Source of the DNA: Dyadobacter sp. Leaf189
GTDB lineage: Bacteria > Bacteroidota > Bacteroidia > Cytophagales > Spirosomataceae
Assembly (NCBI RefSeq): GCF_001424405.1
Contig: NZ_LMPS01000001.1
Span: 1,857,999 to 1,921,998, forward strand
Length of the DNA stretch: 64,000 bases
Direction: 5' to 3'
Position 1 is the stretch's first letter, and the number at the start of each line of letters is the position of its first letter. Below the pieces are notes generated by a model. That model saw only the letters and a program-made list of their open reading frames with translations, did no database searches and was not told the DNA's origin. Below, one piece after another: positions 61,620-64,000 of the stretch. Made by a program: the position numbers and the translations under genes.

Positions 61620-63497
61620 ATGAAAAAACTACTTTCGTTATGGCTATTTGCCATACTGCCGCTATGCGCGCTGTCGCAGAAAATCCAAGTTTCCGGAACA
61701 GTTGATCTTTCAAATTATTACACGAAGGCTCAGACCGACAGCATAATCAGTAAGCTGGCCATGAAGCCAACCGATCCGGCAGGACCCGTAACGAATCCGC
61801 CTGTTGGGCTTCCCGTTTGCAAGCGAGGGCCGCGTCCTGATCGGGTTTTTAACATCACCTCGACGCATGCAGATGTGCTATGGGATGGTGACGAAGTCTT
61901 TGGGTGGGATTATTCAATCTACCGTGGCACCGAGCGCGTCGCGTTTGGATCAGTCAAGCCAGTCAGCAATACTGAGCAAATTACTTATGCTGGTTTGCGT
62001 CCTGGTACTTATACCCTGAGCCTTTCAGGAAATACCTGCCGTAGCGACGTGTATAGTATTCCGTTTGACGTGCCTGACGTGAATTCGGGTACAGGGGGAG
62101 GGGTTAGTCCGCCTCCTGTTGGTATCACAGGTAAGAAGCATATCTACATGGGGCTTACCGGCTATGGTTGGAATGAAAACGATCCGGACGGGCTTTCTCC
62201 TGAATGGAAGGAATCAATTGAAAGCTTCCTGAACCTTGAATACAACGGAACCAGGTTTAAGGGCATCGATGGCATCAGGGTTAACATCAAGTGGTTTGAG
62301 TATGAGCCAACAAAGGGGAAATTCAATGACGGGATACTAAAAAGGATCGCTAACTATTGCAATGCAAGGGGCTTGATATTAAACGTGGCTTTTCTTCCTT
62401 ACAGGAGGGAATTCGAGATTGTCAATGGGAAGAAGGTGTATGACACTATGATCCCGGATGATCACAAGGCAACATTGGCAAGCGGAAAAAGATGGTATGC
62501 AGAAGGATCTATTCAGGAGCTAACGACCTACCTAACGTACTGCCCATCAATGCACAGTAAAGTGGCTCAGTTTGAGTTTAAGAGAGCAGCTAAGCACATG
62601 GCACAGTTCTTGAAAGCTAATTGCAATGCTGATTATATGGCGACTGTTACTGCCCTCACGGAAGAGTTCCAGTTGGTGCACGACGAAAGTCCGACTATAA
62701 CTACTGGATATAGCAACGCGGATTTAGAGGCCTGGCGAAGTTATAGCGGAGGCCAGCCGCCCGTTTATCAACCTCTTGTTTGGGGGGAACCCGATGAAAG
62801 GGGTAACCGTAAAGTAATATCAACCGACATATGGGAATTCGCAGATATACTTAAATCTCCTGTTGGTAAGCTGTGGGGTGATTTTCAAACCCAGGGACTG
62901 CGAGATTTTCACACAGCGTTTGTCCAGGGGGTCAGAGAGGGTGGTATGAGGTCATCAACAATGTACGCCGGCGTCGGGGCGCCGTCAGGGGTATTCAATT
63001 TTAGCACAAAGCTGGACAAGATTTTCTCGGCAGGCAGTGCGGATCAGCCTGATATCATTTACAGCAGCGAGGGAGATGCCGGATCTCAGGACTCTAAACT
63101 CATGGCGACCGATTTAAATATCGGAACTTTCTCTGGATCGGACACGGCAATTGAATTTGATCCCGATGATATTTCCGCTAGCCAACAGAGAAACCCGCCT
63201 CTTGAAACAGATTTGAATGGCAACATACTATATACTTTTGGGCGATCTTTCTTTATACGGGGTGGCGACATTATACACTTTGCAATGAAGTACTACCCTC
63301 CGAAAATACACCAATTGTCCGAGGCTTTGTTTAAGCTTAGAACAGAGTTCTTGGATAGTAATTCCGGTATGACTGGAATTGAGCAGGGTAGTCCCGTCGT
63401 GCATACGGTGACTGAGTACGGCATGCAGGAGTTCCGCTGGAAATGGTCTAATAGCGGAGGAGGATTAACTAAGCAGGTGAAAATAATCCTGAAATGA
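61620..63497 (+). CDS. Signal-peptide-bearing tail-associated protein with a possible glycosidase-like barrel
   Basis: A 625-residue protein. It starts with a signal peptide (LLSLWLFAILPLCALSQ) and then a fibre-type element VDLSNYYTKAQTDSIISKLA. Residues about 65-155 look like a fibronectin III domain (DRVFNITSTHADVLWDGDE, YAGLRPGTYTLSLSG). From about 170 a TIM-barrel pattern appears: IRVNIKWFEYEPTKGKFND, RGLILNVAFLPYRREF, TVTALTEEFQLVHDES, resembling clan A glycosidases (GH42-like). Glu in TALTEEFQL is a candidate acid/base and Glu in IIYSSEGDAG a candidate nucleophile. Substrate and activity are unproven. It could be a capsule depolymerase. Confidence 0.72.
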   Translation: MKKLLSLWLFAILPLCALSQKIQVSGTVDLSNYYTKAQTDSIISKLAMKPTDPAGPVTNPPVGLPVCKRGPRPDRVFNITSTHADVLWDGDEVFGWDYSIYRGTERVAFGSVKPVSNTEQITYAGLRPGTYTLSLSGNTCRSDVYSIPFDVPDVNSGTGGGVSPPPVGITGKKHIYMGLTGYGWNENDPDGLSPEWKESIESFLNLEYNGTRFKGIDGIRVNIKWFEYEPTKGKFNDGILKRIANYCNARGLILNVAFLPYRREFEIVNGKKVYDTMIPDDHKATLASGKRWYAEGSIQELTTYLTYCPSMHSKVAQFEFKRAAKHMAQFLKANCNADYMATVTALTEEFQLVHDESPTITTGYSNADLEAWRSYSGGQPPVYQPLVWGEPDERGNRKVISTDIWEFADILKSPVGKLWGDFQTQGLRDFHTAFVQGVREGGMRSSTMYAGVGAPSGVFNFSTKLDKIFSAGSADQPDIIYSSEGDAGSQDSKLMATDLNIGTFSGSDTAIEFDPDDISASQQRNPPLETDLNGNILYTFGRSFFIRGGDIIHFAMKYYPPKIHQLSEALFKLRTEFLDSNSGMTGIEQGSPVVHTVTEYGMQEFRWKWSNSGGGLTKQVKIILK

Positions 63498-63589
63498 ATT
63501 CAAAAACACAGTTGAGGATTGAGCAGGCTTTAACTGTGATCGGGCTTGCTGCGGAATGCTGGCAGCTTTACGTGCTCTGGAAAATGTAA
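63494..63589 (+). CDS. 31-residue hydrophobic peptide
   Basis: The ATG overlaps the preceding stop (ATGA). The product, with QALTVIGLAAECWQLYVLW, has a single amphipathic or membrane helix. The coupled start and the position before a membrane protein suggest a genuine small gene, possibly in the lysis region. It is too short for firm assignment. Confidence 0.45.
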   Translation: MNSKTQLRIEQALTVIGLAAECWQLYVLWKM

Positions 63590-63603
63590 CCCACTCGGCA
63601 AAG

Positions 63604-64000
63604 ATGGAGAATAAGGAGGACAAGTTGGTTGACTTGGCTGATAAGAAGCCCGGTCTTGCACTGGTGTACGGAATGGCAGTAGTAATAGTCGTGTTGGCGG
63701 GCGTAATCCCTATTCTTTATTACACCCTGCGGGGCGCTGAAAAGGAAGCACGGCAGGAGCTGGCACAGGTCAAAAAAGACTGCCAGGATCGCGAGGATAA
63801 GATAACAGCAGAGGCGAAGACGGACGCCTATAAGCTCTATGAAAAGCTGATTGATCAGTACGAAAAAAAGAGCCAGAAGGACGATGAAGCAATCCTCGGA
63901 TTTAGTAAAAAATTCGATGCTATCGACAAAAAGGCTAGTGTGGTAAACAGTAAACTCTCAACCGTTGAAAAGAAATTTGATAGTGTGTCAGGAACAAACC
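63604..64000 (+). CDS. Membrane-anchored coiled-coil protein, cut by window edge
   Basis: The frame opens at ATG 63604 and remains open to the last base, about 132 codons. A short N-terminal cytoplasmic part is followed by one membrane helix (ALVYGMAVVIVVLAGVIPILYYTL) and then a long charged helix (GAEKEARQELAQVKKDCQDRED, KLYEKLIDQYEKKSQ). This topology fits an inner-membrane spanin or a holin-associated protein, which is where lysis genes are expected after the tail genes. The C-terminal part is missing. Confidence 0.6.
   Translation, partial: MENKEDKLVDLADKKPGLALVYGMAVVIVVLAGVIPILYYTLRGAEKEARQELAQVKKDCQDREDKITAEAKTDAYKLYEKLIDQYEKKSQKDDEAILGFSKKFDAIDKKASVVNSKLSTVEKKFDSVSGTN

Overview
The window is a Bacteroidota chromosome segment carrying the left part of a prophage. 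The host is most likely a member of the Cytophagales close to Dyadobacter or Spirosoma. This rests on gene content rather than a search: a TonB-dependent receptor paired with a DUF4249 lipoprotein, FtsX/MacB permeases of about 800 residues, a LytS/LytTR two-component pair, FAS1 lipoproteins, PorT-like barrels, signal peptides that place Gln after the cleavage site, and almost no Shine-Dalgarno sequences.

Host region, 1 to about 35.5 kb. A minus-strand operon at the left edge encodes a DUF4249 lipoprotein, its TonB-dependent receptor and an outer-membrane barrel cut by the window. Next come a lipoprotein, a possible carotenoid branch (CrtO-like acyltransferase candidate and phytoene synthase crtB) interrupted by a YetF-type DUF421 protein, and a LytS-LytTR sensor-regulator pair. 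A FAS1 lipoprotein, a Gln/Thr/Asn-repeat secreted protein and a cupin follow. Then come plus-strand hydrolases (S41 peptidase, M13 metallopeptidase, GH39-like glycosidase), two FtsX-type permeases, a 2H phosphoesterase divergent from a barstar-like protein, a small ABC system, a class C beta-lactamase-like serine hydrolase, a dienelactone hydrolase, an FAD/NAD(P)-binding protein overlapping an AEC transporter, and a DoxX protein downstream of a Crp/Fnr regulator.

Prophage, about 35.6 kb to beyond the right edge, all on the plus strand. The early block begins with a small protein that looks like Acb2, the cyclic-nucleotide sponge that blocks CBASS immunity. It continues with a PAPS-reductase-like ATPase, a NUMOD4/HNH homing endonuclease, a packaging-type HNH nuclease and several small unknown genes. 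A 325-bp noncoding gap with repeats and a terminator leads into a complete HK97-type siphophage morphogenesis module: terminase small and large subunits, portal, prohead protease, capsid, connectors, tail tube, tail chaperones, tape measure, and a 1892-residue tip/fibre protein. Two large fibre-associated proteins with N-terminal signal peptides follow, one ending in an SGNH hydrolase and one carrying a possible glycosidase-like barrel. Small membrane proteins, perhaps the start of lysis, run off the edge. No integrase, repressor, replication or lysin gene is visible, so those must lie beyond 64 kb.

The most interesting signals are these. (1) An 11-nt G-free leader motif, TTCATCAACAA, lies just upstream of seven phage start codons, including capsid and tail tube, with near-copies before two more and one exact copy before a host gene. 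(2) An Acb2-like anti-CBASS candidate sits at the prophage edge. (3) A textbook A AAA AAG slippery heptamer in the tail chaperone gene would produce a G-GT type fusion. (4) Phage fibre proteins carry Sec signal peptides and enzymatic domains.
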